Under the pieces are notes generated by a model. It saw only the letters and a list, made by a program, of their open reading frames with translations, ran no database searches and was not told the DNA's origin. From Rickettsiales bacterium (GTDB lineage: Bacteria > Pseudomonadota > Alphaproteobacteria > TMED127): DNA of 64,000 bases. Positions within the stretch are counted from its first letter, which is position 1. Each line of letters starts with the position of its first letter. The stretch covers positions 21,156 through 85,155 of the forward strand of contig NZGH01000042.1 in the NCBI GenBank assembly GCA_002690875.1. Direction: 5' to 3'. Below are positions 18,407-28,323 of the stretch, one piece after another. Position numbers and translations under genes: made by a program.

Positions 18407-19682
18407 TAAAAAATTTTTTGATTGGTTCTTTTCCTGAGAATTTTATTGATTTATTTCTATCTTCAATTCTTAAAAGTTGATTATATTTTGCAACCCTTTC
18501 TGATCTTGATAACGAACCGGTTTTGATTTGACCAGAATCTATTCCCACAGAAAGATCTGATATAAATGTATCCTCAGTTTCACCGGAACGATGAGAAATT
18601 ATTGTTGAGAAATTATTTTTTTTTGCCAAATTAATTGTGTCAATTGTTTCAGAAAGTGTTCCAATCTGGTTTAATTTTATAAGGATTGAGTTGCCACAAA
18701 AATTTTTAATTCCTTTTTTTAATCTTTCAACAGAGGTTACAAATAAGTCGTCTCCAACTAATTGGCACTTATTACCAATTTTTTTTGACAATTCACTCCA
18801 ACCAGACCAATCATCTTCGTGTAACCCGTCTTCAATTGATATTATGGGATATTTTTTTATTAGCTCTTGATAATAATTAATTAATTCAGAGGATGTAAAT
18901 GACTTTGATTCGCTCTTGAGAATATATTTTTCTTTTTCAAAAAATTCTGATGAAGCTATATCCAAAGCAATAAAAATGTCTTCACCTGGTTTGTAATTAG
19001 ATATTTCTATTGCATTAATAATATAATCTAAACATTCTTTATTAGTCTTAAAATCTGGTGCAAATCCCCCCTCATCTCCGACCGAAACTGAATAATTATC
19101 TTTAGCTAGTAGTTTTTTTAAGGAATTAAAAACTTCACATCCAGCTCTTAAAGCTTTCTTAAATGTTTCAAAGCCACATGGAATTATCATAAACTCTTGA
19201 AAATCAAGGTTATTATTAGCATGACAACCACCATTAACTATATTCATCATAGGTGTAGGTAAGCTATTGTTTATACCTCCAATGTAGCTAAATAATGGAA
19301 CATTTTGAAATTTAGATGCAGCACGTGCAGCGGCTAGTGAAACTGCAAGAATAGAATTAGCTCCTAATCTTGATTTATTGGGAGTACCATCGAGTTCAAT
19401 TAAAATACTATCTATGGTCTTTTGCTCTCTAACGTCTATTCCCTTGATAGTTTCTCTTATTTCAGTATTGATAAAATTAATGGAATTGAGAACCCCTCTT
19501 GAAAAAAATCTTTTCTTATCTTTATCTCTTAATTCATGAGCCTCAAATGATCCAGTAGAGGCTCCAGAAGGGACTGACGCTAGCTCTACTATTGAATTAT
19601 TCAGTGTAATCTCAACCTCTACTGTTGGGACACCCCTACTATCAATAATTTCTCTTCCAAAAACATTCGTAATAATTGACAT
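18390..19682 (-). CDS. eno: Enolase
   Basis: 430 residues, full length; converts 2-phosphoglycerate to phosphoenolpyruvate. Recognised by IITNVFGREIIDSRGVPTVEVE at the N-terminus, SVPSGASTGSFEAHELRD (substrate loop), the Mg2+ ligands in FIALDIASSEF, SIEDGLHEDDW and GDDLFVT, and the signature ILIKLNQIGTLSETID. The catalytic Lys region and SHRSGETEDTFI follow. ATG at 19682 is preferred: it lies 2 bases after the kdsA stop and gives the normal N-terminus. TTG at 19688 would add two residues. It shares an operon with kdsA, pyrG and secG. Confidence 0.97.
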   Translation of the reverse strand: MSIITNVFGREIIDSRGVPTVEVEITLNNSIVELASVPSGASTGSFEAHELRDKDKKRFFSRGVLNSINFINTEIRETIKGIDVREQKTIDSILIELDGTPNKSRLGANSILAVSLAAARAASKFQNVPLFSYIGGINNSLPTPMMNIVNGGCHANNNLDFQEFMIIPCGFETFKKALRAGCEVFNSLKKLLAKDNYSVSVGDEGGFAPDFKTNKECLDYIINAIEISNYKPGEDIFIALDIASSEFFEKEKYILKSESKSFTSSELINYYQELIKKYPIISIEDGLHEDDWSGWSELSKKIGNKCQLVGDDLFVTSVERLKKGIKNFCGNSILIKLNQIGTLSETIDTINLAKKNNFSTIISHRSGETEDTFISDLSVGIDSGQIKTGSLSRSERVAKYNQLLRIEDRNKSIKFSGKEPIKKFFNDSKK

Positions 19683-19684
19683 AA

Positions 19685-20515
19685 TCAAATTAACTCATTT
19701 TTAGATAAATTATCATAAAGTTTAATTGAGTGTATAAGTTTTCCTAATTTTTTTAAAGGCACCATATTAGGTCCATCGGAAGGTGCTTTAACTGGATCAT
19801 CATGTGTTTCCATAAAAATTCCAGATATTGCAGTAGTAACTGCCGCTTTAGCTAAAACACTAACAAATTTTGATTGACCACCAGAAGAATCGCCTTTACC
19901 ACCCGGCAGTTGGACTGAATGTGTAGCATCAAAAATGACTGGGAATTTAGTTTTTTTCATTATTACCAAAGATCTCATATCTGAAACAAGATTATTGTAT
20001 CCAAATGTGGTACCTCTTTCAGTCAGTAAAATTTTTTTATTTCCAGTCGAGAGTAATTTTTTTGCTACATTCTCCATATCCCATGGTGAAAGAAATTGTC
20101 CTTTTTTAACATTTACAGGAAGATTTGATTTACCAGCTTCAATTAATAAATCAGTTTGTCTGCATAGAAATGCAGGAATTTGAATGATATCAATATACTC
20201 CTTCACTATTTCAACTTGTCGAGCATCATGAACATCAGTTGTAACAGCACAAGCAAATTTTTCTCCAACCTCTGCTAAAATATCTAATCCTTTTTTTAAT
20301 CCAACTCCTCTTTTACTTTTATAACTTGTTCTATTAGCTTTATCAAAGGAACTTTTGTAGACATATTTAAAGTTTAATTTTCTTGACAAAATATCTATTT
20401 CTGAGCAAATATCTAACGCATGTGATCTGCTTTCAATTTGGCAAGGACCAAGAATAAATTTTATTTCTTCAAAGTTTGAAAAAAAAAAATCTTTTTTAAT
20501 CTTTACCTTTTTCAT
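19685..20515 (-). CDS. kdsA: 3-deoxy-8-phosphooctulonate (KDO-8-P) synthase
   Basis: 276 residues. Condenses PEP with arabinose-5-phosphate to make KDO-8-phosphate for the lipopolysaccharide core. Motifs: FILGPCQIESRSHALDI, YKSSFDKANRTS, a CAVTTDVHDARQ strand, IQIPAFLCRQTDLL, NVKKGQFLSPWDM and the C-terminal PVIFDATHSVQLPGG followed by METHDDPVKAPSDGPN. The cysteine in GPCQ belongs to the metal-dependent form seen in part of the family. An A11 tract near the N-terminus (20479-20489) keeps frame. With the lpx genes 15 kb away it shows the cell makes LPS. One base separates it from pyrG. Confidence 0.95.
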   Translation of the reverse strand: MKKVKIKKDFFFSNFEEIKFILGPCQIESRSHALDICSEIDILSRKLNFKYVYKSSFDKANRTSYKSKRGVGLKKGLDILAEVGEKFACAVTTDVHDARQVEIVKEYIDIIQIPAFLCRQTDLLIEAGKSNLPVNVKKGQFLSPWDMENVAKKLLSTGNKKILLTERGTTFGYNNLVSDMRSLVIMKKTKFPVIFDATHSVQLPGGKGDSSGGQSKFVSVLAKAAVTTAISGIFMETHDDPVKAPSDGPNMVPLKKLGKLIHSIKLYDNLSKNELI

Positions 20516-20516
20516 T

Positions 20517-22145
20517 TCAGTTACTCTGACTTCTAAAATGTAAAACAGCTGAAATAAATGAATTAAAAATTGGATGCGGATTAAAAGGCGTAGATTTTAA
20601 TTCAGGATGAAATTGGACACCAATGAACCACGGATGATTATTCCTTTCAATTATTTCAACAAGTTTTTTATTTGGTGACATGCCAGACAGTGTTATTCCA
20701 CTATTAATAATAGGTTTTAAATAATTATAATTTACTTCATATCTATGTCTGTGTCGCTCATAAATTTTTGTTTTTTTGTATATTCTATAAACTAATGTAT
20801 CTTTTTTTAAAATTGATTTATATGAACCCAATCTCATGCTACCTCCAAGATTATCTAAATCTTGTTTCAATATCTTTTTACCTTTTTCCCATTCATGCAT
20901 CATAGATATGACTGGAAAATCAGTTTTGCCAAATTCGGTTGAAGAGGATTTTTCATAGCCTTTTAAGTTCCTTAATGATTCAATAATTGCTAGTTGCATT
21001 CCAAAACATATTCCCAAAAAAGGTATATTAAATATTTTAGCAAACTTAATTGCATTAATTTTCCCTGATGATCCCTCTTTACCAAAACCTCCAGGTACTA
21101 AAATTCCTTCAAAGTTTTTAAGAATTTTCTGAGTTCTATTAAAATCTTTAATTTTTCTAGAATCTATCCAAGAAATATTTACTTTAGTATTGTTATAAAT
21201 ACCACTATGAAATAATGCCTCATTCAAAGATTTATAGGATTCAGATAAATTTGTATATTTTCCAACAATAGCTACATTTACCTGTTTGTCTAAACACATA
21301 AACTTTTTATAAAATTTATTCCAAAAGTCTAAGTTTGTTTTTTTATTTTTAATAGAAAAGTGGGAATTTAATTTTCTCAGAAGACCCTCATTATGTAACT
21401 TTAAAGGAACTTCGTAAATAGTTTGCGCATTCTCAAGCATTAGTACAGAATCTAGGGACAAATTACAAAATAGGGATATTTTTTTTTTAGCATCAGTTGA
21501 GAACTTTTTTTCAGTTCTACAGATTAATAAATCTGGCTGAATTCCTAATCCCAGTAATTCTTTTACAGAGTGTTGTGTGGGCTTTGTTTTAAATTCATTT
21601 GCAGAGGAAATAAATGGTACAAGCGTAATATGTATAAATAATGATTTCTCTTTACCAAGTTCATTTCTTAATTGTCTAAGAGCTTCTAAAAAAGGGAGAC
21701 TTTCTATATCACCCACTGTCCCGCCAATTTCACAAATTACAAAATCTTCATTTTTAAGATCTTTTTTTATAAATTTTTTAATTTCGTCTGTTACATGAGG
21801 AATAACCTGAACAGTTGAACCCAAATAGTCACCCTTCCTCTCTTTTCTTAGAACCTCCGAGTAAATTTTTCCTGTTGTTATATTATCGCTTTTTTTTGAA
21901 ATTATTCCTGTAAATCTCTCGTAATGACCTAAATCCATGTCAGTTTCAGCTCCATCATCAGTAACAAAAACTTCACCATGTTGAGCTGGATTCATTGTTC
22001 CGGGATCAATATTTAAATAAGGATCAAGTTTTCTTATCCTTAATTTAAATTTAGAAAGTTTTAATAAAGATGCTAATGAAGAGGTTACAATACCTTTACC
22101 AAGTGAAGAAACAACTCCTCCAGTAATAAAAATATATTTAGTCAT
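20517..22145 (-). CDS. pyrG: CTP synthase
   Basis: 542 residues, full length; aminates UTP to CTP using glutamine and ATP. The amidoligase domain (about 1-265) opens KYIFITGGVVSSLGKGIVTSSLA and has GGTVGDIESLPFLEALRQ. The C-terminal class I glutamine amidotransferase has the oxyanion strand ILVPGGFG, nucleophile Cys in FLGICFGMQLAI, and His/Glu in VQFHPELKSTP. The kdsA-pyrG-eno neighbourhood is conserved in proteobacteria. It starts 19 bases after secG. Confidence 0.97.
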   Translation of the reverse strand: MTKYIFITGGVVSSLGKGIVTSSLASLLKLSKFKLRIRKLDPYLNIDPGTMNPAQHGEVFVTDDGAETDMDLGHYERFTGIISKKSDNITTGKIYSEVLRKERKGDYLGSTVQVIPHVTDEIKKFIKKDLKNEDFVICEIGGTVGDIESLPFLEALRQLRNELGKEKSLFIHITLVPFISSANEFKTKPTQHSVKELLGLGIQPDLLICRTEKKFSTDAKKKISLFCNLSLDSVLMLENAQTIYEVPLKLHNEGLLRKLNSHFSIKNKKTNLDFWNKFYKKFMCLDKQVNVAIVGKYTNLSESYKSLNEALFHSGIYNNTKVNISWIDSRKIKDFNRTQKILKNFEGILVPGGFGKEGSSGKINAIKFAKIFNIPFLGICFGMQLAIIESLRNLKGYEKSSSTEFGKTDFPVISMMHEWEKGKKILKQDLDNLGGSMRLGSYKSILKKDTLVYRIYKKTKIYERHRHRYEVNYNYLKPIINSGITLSGMSPNKKLVEIIERNNHPWFIGVQFHPELKSTPFNPHPIFNSFISAVLHFRSQSN

Positions 22146-22164
22146 TTTTTTTTAAAAAAATTAC

Positions 22165-22524
22165 CTACTCCGTTGGCACATTTAATTCATCGTCAACTGA
22201 TTTTTCAACATCAAATTCTTCTGGTATTAAATCTAATCTATCAATAATGGAGTCATCAGAGGAATCGATTATAGACTCTTGGTTATAATTTGAGTTGGTT
22301 ATAAATACTAGAGACAAGCTTGTTAAGAAAAAACAAAAAGCAAGAAAAGAAGTAGTTTTAGTTAAAATATTAGATGTACTTCTGGCTGTAAGAAAGTCAC
22401 CAAGACCTCCAGATCCTCCAGCTTGACCAATGCCCAGTCCCCCACCTTCAGATCTTTGGAGCAATACCAAAATAATTAGAAAAACACATATAATTATGTG
22501 AATTGATAATATTACAGCAAACAT
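22165..22524 (-). CDS. secG: SecG, preprotein translocase subunit
   Basis: 119 residues with two membrane helices (about 4-25 and 53-73) joined by the diagnostic glycine-rich loop LQRSEGGGLGIGQAGGSGGL and then FLTARSTSNILTKTTSFLA. SecG assists SecYEG in moving preproteins across the inner membrane. The C-terminal 40 residues form a strongly acidic tail, rich in Asp, Glu and Ser. Such extensions occur in alphaproteobacterial SecG, but their role is not known to me. It lies between tpiA and pyrG, as in relatives. Confidence 0.95.
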   Translation of the reverse strand: MFAVILSIHIIICVFLIILVLLQRSEGGGLGIGQAGGSGGLGDFLTARSTSNILTKTTSFLAFCFFLTSLSLVFITNSNYNQESIIDSSDDSIIDRLDLIPEEFDVEKSVDDELNVPTE

Positions 22525-22559
22525 TATCTAAACAATATTCAAAATTTTAAAAAAATCAA

Positions 22560-23294
22560 TTAAAAATCTCCTTTTAGAATATTTGTAATTTCTTTTTCTA
22601 TTAAACTAGCTCCTCCAATAAGTGCTCCATCTATTTTACATTCATTTCTAATTTCAAAAAAATTTTTAGAATTTACAGATCCACCATATAAAAACTTAAT
22701 ATCTTTGATTTTTTTTGTTTTTTTTAAAAAATCTACACAACACTCTTTAACCTCTATTATATCGTCAATTGTTGGTGTTAACCCTGAACCGATAGCCCAA
22801 ATTGGTTCGTAAGCAATTGTTAATTTTTCTAGTTTTTTAGGTATACACTCTTCTATTTGATTACATATGAACTTTAAATAAGAATTGTTTTGCCTTATTA
22901 AAGACGGCTCTCCTACACAAACAATTGGGATTACATAATTTTTAATTGCAGTTTTTATTTTTTTTTTAACATCCAAATTTTCTTCTTTATGAAACTCTCT
23001 TCTTTCAGAGTGGCCGATTATTACATATTTACAACCGTTTTCTCTGATTAAAGAAATACTTGAATCTCCAGTAAAAGATCCTTGTTCTTCAAAATGACAA
23101 TCTTGAGCACCTAAAATTATCTGAGAATTTTTTATTAATTTTCTTACATGAGGAATAAGTAAATACTGAGGACATATAATATTCTTAATATTTTTTGAAA
23201 TTTTTAAACTTCTCAGCTTAGAAATTAATTTTTTTGCACTAATTAAATTTAAATTCATCTTCCAATTTGAAACAATTAATGTATTTTGTGCCAT
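22560..23294 (-). CDS. tpiA: Triose-phosphate isomerase
   Basis: 244-residue TIM barrel interconverting dihydroxyacetone phosphate and glyceraldehyde-3-phosphate. Catalytic residues are visible: Asn-Lys in VSNWKMNL, His in YVIIGHSERREF, and Glu in IAYEPIWAIGSG; the phosphate-binding loop GGSVNSKN and the end GALIGGASL are also present. ATG at 23294 gives MAQNTLIVSNWKMNL, the usual start; TTG at 23309 would add five residues. The start lies 36 bases from the divergent ppiD start, so both promoters must share this short gap. Confidence 0.96.
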   Translation of the reverse strand: MAQNTLIVSNWKMNLNLISAKKLISKLRSLKISKNIKNIICPQYLLIPHVRKLIKNSQIILGAQDCHFEEQGSFTGDSSISLIRENGCKYVIIGHSERREFHKEENLDVKKKIKTAIKNYVIPIVCVGEPSLIRQNNSYLKFICNQIEECIPKKLEKLTIAYEPIWAIGSGLTPTIDDIIEVKECCVDFLKKTKKIKDIKFLYGGSVNSKNFFEIRNECKIDGALIGGASLIEKEITNILKGDF

Positions 23295-23330
23295 AAATAT
23301 GTTATACAACTTTTTTAATATCTTTGAAAC

Positions 23331-25217
23331 ATGTTAACAACCTTAAGAAATACATCTAAAAATATTATTCTCAAATTTGTTCTTGGAACTCTCCTCACAG
23401 TATTAATAATTAGTTTTGCTATGTGGGGGACAGAAGACTTAGTTGGAATTACTAAAAAGCAAAATACAGTTGCCTCTGTTGGGAAACTTGATGTTTCAGC
23501 TCAAGAATTTTATTCTCTTTATTCAAGACAAACTTAAGAGATAAGAAAATTATTAGGAGCTTCACTTGACATAAAGAAATCAAGAGAATTTGGATATGTT
23601 GACAGAGCATTAAGTTCATTAATTAATAGAGCCTTATTTAATAATGAAGCTTTAGAACTAGGGCTATCTGTTAGTGATAGAAATGTTAAAGATAAAATTT
23701 TAAGTGATGATGCATTCAAAGACGACCTAGGTCAATTCAATGAACTTTTATTTAGACAATTAATTTCGGAATCTGGTTACACCGAAGCTAGTTATGTTGA
23801 AGGAACACGACAAGACCTTGCCAGAGAACAAATGGTAGAAACCATTAGATCCAGTTTAATAATACCCAAGGTTATAGAAAATAAATTAGGTGAATATAAT
23901 CTACAAGAAAGAGCCGTTGATTACGTAATTATTGATTCACAAAAAGAAAAAATTGGAAAGATTAAAGAAGAAGACATTAGAAAACATTACGAAGATAATA
24001 AAAAAACTTTCCTTTCATCTGAATATAGAAGTGCACAAACTCTTCTACTTGATGCAAAAAAATACGCAAAAAAATCAACAGTTACTGAGGACGAAATTCA
24101 ATTATTATATGACGAAAGAAAAGAATCACTTATAGAACCAGAGCAAAGATATCTAAAACAAATTTTGGTCCAAGATAAAAAAAAAGCTAATTCAATATAT
24201 GATAATTTAAAAGAAGGTAACTTTACAAAAGTTGCAAAAACAAATGCAAACTTAACTGAAGCTGATATAGATCTTGGATGGAACACTAGAAATGAATTAC
24301 CTGATGAAATTGTTGATGCTGTTTTTAAATTAAAAAAAAATGAAATTTCAAGACCTATCGAAAGTACTTTTGGATGGCACATAGTAAAATTAATTGAAAA
24401 AAAGGAAAGAAAAGAAGTAACATATGACGAGATAAAAAATAATTTTAAGAGTGAAATTTTACTTGATAAAGGTAAGGAAGCTGTTTTTGATCTACAAGAT
24501 GAATTAGAGGACCTTCTTTCATCTGGTAGTACGTTTGAAGAAATTTCACAAACTCTTGATGTAACTTTAATAAAAGCTGAAACGATTGACAGATCAGGGT
24601 ATTACGAAAATGGTAAGATAAATTCAGAATTTCAAGATGAGAGAATTTTAAGAACCATTTTTAACCAGAGTTTAAATGAAGAGGGTAACATAATTAATAT
24701 TGACAAAGATGAAGGTCTTGCAATAAGTATTGTCACAAAGGTAGTTGAGCCAAAGCAACTCACTCTAGAAGAATCTTTAGAGAAGGTTAAAAGCGAGTTA
24801 TCAAATAAATTAAAAAAAGAAAAAGCAATGAAAAGGGCTGTTGATATACAACAAGCAATTAAAACGGATAAAGATTTTAGAAATATGGCCAAGAAAAATA
24901 ATCTTGAAATAAAAGGAGTTAAGCCTTTTACAAGAATTCTTCCAGATAGTAGCGACTTACCAATCCCACTTATTAGTAAAATATTTGAGTCCAAGTTAAA
25001 CGATGTTAACATTGAAAAAAGGGGACCACATGAGATCATTATAGCTCAAACCGTGGAGATAATTGATAGTCTAGTAAAAGATAAAAAGGAATTAGATGAT
25101 TTTAGTTCAAGGGTTAAAGATGATATCACTATCGATCTTTTAGCTCAATTTTCTGAAGCTTTGAGAAAAAAGTATAAAATTACAATTAATGATGATGTAA
25201 TTGATCAATTAAACTAA
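23331..25217 (+). pseudogene. ppiD: PpiD-type periplasmic folding factor, interrupted by an in-frame TAA
   Basis: Read through one stop, this is a 628-residue PpiD: an N-terminal cytoplasmic stub and membrane anchor (IILKFVLGTLLTVLIISFAMWG), a SurA-like N domain, a parvulin PPIase domain (about 269-360, with QILVQDKKKA and ELPDEIVDAVF...STFGWHIVKL) and a C-terminal chaperone region. A TAA at 23535-23537 (codon 69) interrupts it; the frame is identical on both sides and no other stop occurs. The affected position is often Gln in relatives (CAA to TAA is one change). If real, the anchor and chaperone parts are separated. A sequencing error is equally possible. It directly precedes trpE (6 bases), as in other alphaproteobacteria. 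Confidence 0.85.
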
Positions 25218-25223
25218 ATTTCA

Positions 25224-26723
25224 ATGGATATATTAGAACCTGATCTTAAACTGTTTAAAGAAAAGTATGATTCAGGAATTAAACAAGTTTTATTTACATC
25301 CTTTGCGGCCGACGTCCACACACCAATATCCTCCCTTCTAAAGCTTGAAAAAGAGAAATACCTATTTTTATTTGAATCTGTAGAAAGAGGAAGTCAGAAA
25401 GGCAGGTATTCGGTTATAGGCATGAAACCAGATTTAATTTGGGAATGTAAGAATGGTATTTCAAAAGTAAAAAAATCAAGTAATCATATTATCAGAAAAA
25501 AAATAAATTCAGATCCACTAGATAATTTAAAAAAAATAATTGAAGAAAATAAATTGAAGATACCCCACAATTTACCTTCTATTGCATGTGGTTTATTTGG
25601 ATACCTAGGTTACGAAATGATTAAATACTTTGAAAATGTTGAAATGATTAAGAAGGATAAGCTTGATTTACCCGAATCTATTTTTATAAGACCATCCTTA
25701 ACATTAGTTTTTGATAATGTTAATGACAAGCTTTATATAAGTAAGATTATCTCTCCTAATCAAAAAAATGCTTTAGAAACCTTTAAGTTAGCTGAGTTAG
25801 AAGTAACTAACTTAATTCAAAAAATAACTAAACCTTTAAAAAAAAGTAACTTAAATCTTCATAACTTAAATAGTAATGTAGATATTTTTAAAAATGTAAA
25901 ATCAAACACAACTTATTTGGAATTTAAAAAAATGGTTGAAAAAGCAAAGAAATACATATTTGAAGGTGAGATTTTTCAAGTTGTTTTATCAAGACTTTTT
26001 AAAACAAAAATAAAATCAAGCCCAGTATCAATATATAGAGCTTTAAGACACTTGAATCCTTCACCTTATTTATTTTTCATGAATTTTAAAGACTTTTCTA
26101 TAGTTGGCTCAAGTCCAGAAATTTTAATTAAACTTGAAGATGATAAAGTTACAATTAGGCCCATAGCTGGCACAAGAAAAAGAGGACAAACAAAACAAGA
26201 AGATAAAAAACTTGAAAGAGATTTACTGAGTGACCCTAAAGAAATATCAGAACATTTGATGTTACTAGATTTGGGAAGAAACGATATTAGTAGAGTCACA
26301 CAACCTGGCACAGTTAAGGTTACTAGCAAAATGTATATTGAATATTTTTCCCACGTAATGCACATTGTTTCAAATATTGAAGGAAAAATTAACAAAAAAA
26401 AAACTAGTACAGATGTTTTGTTCAGTGGATTTCCTGCTGGAACAGTTACAGGTGCTCCAAAAATAAGAGCGATTGAAATTATCGAGGAATTAGAAAAGAA
26501 TAGAAGAAATATTTATGCTGGTTCAGTTGGATATATTTCAAACAATGGTAACATTAATACTTGCATAGCATTAAGAACTGCGTTCATTAAAGAAAAACAA
26601 ATATATATTCAAGCAGGCGCAGGTATTGTTGCTGACAGCAAGCCCCTAAACGAATTTAAAGAAACAGAAAATAAAGCCTTAGCAATATTAACGGCGTGCA
26701 AATACGCAGATAACCTAAAATAA
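25224..26723 (+). CDS. trpE: Anthranilate synthase component I
   Basis: 499 residues. Makes anthranilate from chorismate using ammonia from TrpG, the first step to tryptophan. The N-terminal region carries the regulatory FLFESVERGSQKGRYSVIG stretch, matching the LLES Trp-feedback site of the family. The C-terminal chorismate-binding domain has EIFQVVLSRLF, NPSPYLFFM, PIAGTRKRG, DLGRNDISRV, SGFPAGTVTGAPKIRA and YAGSVGYI. The gap to ppiD is 6 bases, so no trp attenuator leader can exist there; regulation is probably by feedback. It overlaps trpG by one base. Confidence 0.96.
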   Translation: MDILEPDLKLFKEKYDSGIKQVLFTSFAADVHTPISSLLKLEKEKYLFLFESVERGSQKGRYSVIGMKPDLIWECKNGISKVKKSSNHIIRKKINSDPLDNLKKIIEENKLKIPHNLPSIACGLFGYLGYEMIKYFENVEMIKKDKLDLPESIFIRPSLTLVFDNVNDKLYISKIISPNQKNALETFKLAELEVTNLIQKITKPLKKSNLNLHNLNSNVDIFKNVKSNTTYLEFKKMVEKAKKYIFEGEIFQVVLSRLFKTKIKSSPVSIYRALRHLNPSPYLFFMNFKDFSIVGSSPEILIKLEDDKVTIRPIAGTRKRGQTKQEDKKLERDLLSDPKEISEHLMLLDLGRNDISRVTQPGTVKVTSKMYIEYFSHVMHIVSNIEGKINKKKTSTDVLFSGFPAGTVTGAPKIRAIEIIEELEKNRRNIYAGSVGYISNNGNINTCIALRTAFIKEKQIYIQAGAGIVADSKPLNEFKETENKALAILTACKYADNLK

Positions 26724-27304
26724 TGCTTATTCTAATAGATAACTACGATAGCTTTACTTATAATTTAGTTCACTATTTTGAAGAAATAGGTCAGTCGGTG
26801 AGAGTTTTTAGGAATGATGAGATTTCAGTTGAAAAAATATTTAAATTAAAACCAAGATTTCTCGTAATTTCTCCTGGCCCCAGCTCTCCAAAAAACTCTG
26901 GAATTTGTTTGGAATTAATAAAAAAAAATTCTGAATTTTCAAATCCAATTCCAATGTTAGGTGTTTGCCTTGGTCACCAGGCAATAGCAGAGGCATTTGG
27001 AGGAAAAGTCATACAAAGTGGCAAGCCAGTACACGGCAAGGTGAGTAAAATTTATCATGAAAGCACTAAGCTTTTTAGAAATATTAACAATCCATTTAAT
27101 GCTACTAGATATCACTCACTAATTGTAAAAAAAAATAGTATTCCAAAAAATTTTAATATAACTGCATCTATTGAAGATGGTACGGTTATGGCAATTGAAC
27201 ACACCGCGGTACCTATTTTTGGTGTACAATTTCACCCTGAAAGCATTGCCACAGATTCTGGGCATCAATTATTAAAAAATTTTCTAACCTTTAACGCCTT
27301 ATAA
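26723..27304 (+). CDS. trpG: Anthranilate synthase component II (glutamine amidotransferase)
   Basis: 193-residue class I glutamine amidotransferase that feeds ammonia to TrpE. Motifs: LIDNYDSFTYNLVHYF at the N-terminus, VISPGPSSPKNSG, the nucleophile Cys in MLGVCLGHQAIAEAFGG, HGKVSKI, and the His/Glu pair in VQFHPESI. Placement between trpE and trpD makes TrpG more likely than PabA, though the protein may serve both pathways, as in many bacteria. Its start overlaps the trpE stop (TAATG). Confidence 0.95.
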   Translation: MLILIDNYDSFTYNLVHYFEEIGQSVRVFRNDEISVEKIFKLKPRFLVISPGPSSPKNSGICLELIKKNSEFSNPIPMLGVCLGHQAIAEAFGGKVIQSGKPVHGKVSKIYHESTKLFRNINNPFNATRYHSLIVKKNSIPKNFNITASIEDGTVMAIEHTAVPIFGVQFHPESIATDSGHQLLKNFLTFNAL

Positions 27305-27323
27305 TTAAACTTGGAGAATCAAA

Positions 27324-28322
27324 ATGAAAAAAATTTTTAATAATCTTTTAGATGGAAAGGATCTCTCCCCTTCTGAAGCAAATCTTTTGGTAGAAGGTAT
27401 TTTTAAGTCAAATATTAGTAATGTTCAATTATCATCAATTTTAACTTTACTGCACAAAAAGAAAGAATCTTTTAACGAAATATACGCGTTCACAAATTAC
27501 TTAAAAAAAAAATGTAAAAAAATAAGTGTTTCAGGTGAGTTCATGGATACTTGTGGCACAGGTGGTGATAACAAAGGAAGTTTTAATTTTTCAACAGCAA
27601 CCTCAATCCTTTTATCTACATTTGATATCAAAATTTCAAAGCATGGAAATAGAAGTGTAACATCAAAATCTGGAAGTTTTGATGTTTTAGAATCTCTGGG
27701 TATTAATACATCTTCTGAATTAAGTTACATAAAAAAAACTCTAAAAACTAACGGTATTTGTTTTCTATTTGCTCCGAATTTTCATGGTTCATTAAAACAG
27801 GTAGCAGAGGTCAGAAAATCTTTACCCTTTAAAACAATTTTCAATCTTTTGGGTCCACTCCTAAACCCATTGAAATTACATTATCAACTTTTGGGTGTCA
27901 GCAATCGTGAAAATTTACTTACTCATGCAAAATGTTTAAGTAAAATGAACTTAAAAAAGTCGTGGGTTGTTTTTGGAGAAAAAGGTTATGATGAATTAAC
28001 CACTACTTCCAAAAATTATATTATTGAAGTAAAAAAAAATAAAATTAGTAAAGTTAAAATACTTGACCCAAAAAAAATTGGTTTTGAAATAAGAAAAGAA
28101 AGTGAATTAAAAGGGGGAACTCCTGAAGAAAATGCATTCATTATGAGACGTCTTTTTGAAGGGGAAAGTGGTGCAATAAGGGATAATGTTGTGTTAAATA
28201 CCGCGGCAGGGTTACTTATATGTAATAAAGTTAAAAATATAAAAGAAGGCATATCCAAAGCTACTACAAATATTGAAAATGGTCATGGACTTAAAAAATT
28301 AAATTCATTAATTACATCTTAA
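27324..28322 (+). CDS. trpD: Anthranilate phosphoribosyltransferase
   Basis: 332 residues. Transfers phosphoribose from PRPP to anthranilate. Signature DTCGTGGDNKGSFNFST (PRPP-binding) near residue 74, then KHGNRSVTSKSGSFDVLESLG, FLFAPNFHGSLKQVAEVRKSL, and NLLGPLLNP near residue 180. GGAG at 27313-27316 stands 7 bases before ATG and is a good ribosome-binding site after the only gap (19 bases) in the trp cluster. Confidence 0.95.
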   Translation: MKKIFNNLLDGKDLSPSEANLLVEGIFKSNISNVQLSSILTLLHKKKESFNEIYAFTNYLKKKCKKISVSGEFMDTCGTGGDNKGSFNFSTATSILLSTFDIKISKHGNRSVTSKSGSFDVLESLGINTSSELSYIKKTLKTNGICFLFAPNFHGSLKQVAEVRKSLPFKTIFNLLGPLLNPLKLHYQLLGVSNRENLLTHAKCLSKMNLKKSWVVFGEKGYDELTTTSKNYIIEVKKNKISKVKILDPKKIGFEIRKESELKGGTPEENAFIMRRLFEGESGAIRDNVVLNTAAGLLICNKVKNIKEGISKATTNIENGHGLKKLNSLITS

Positions 28323-28323
28323 T

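Noticed and set aside
23535..23537. Reassignment of TAA to an amino acid to explain ppiD
   Set aside because: Many neighbouring genes end cleanly at TAA (for example rhomboid, ntrY, nuoK), so TAA is a working stop in this genome.
24632..25039. 135-codon minus-strand frame inside ppiD
   Set aside because: It is the mirror of a conserved coding region and has no start context or family resemblance.
25218..25223. trp attenuator or leader peptide before trpE
   Set aside because: The gap to ppiD is only 6 bases.
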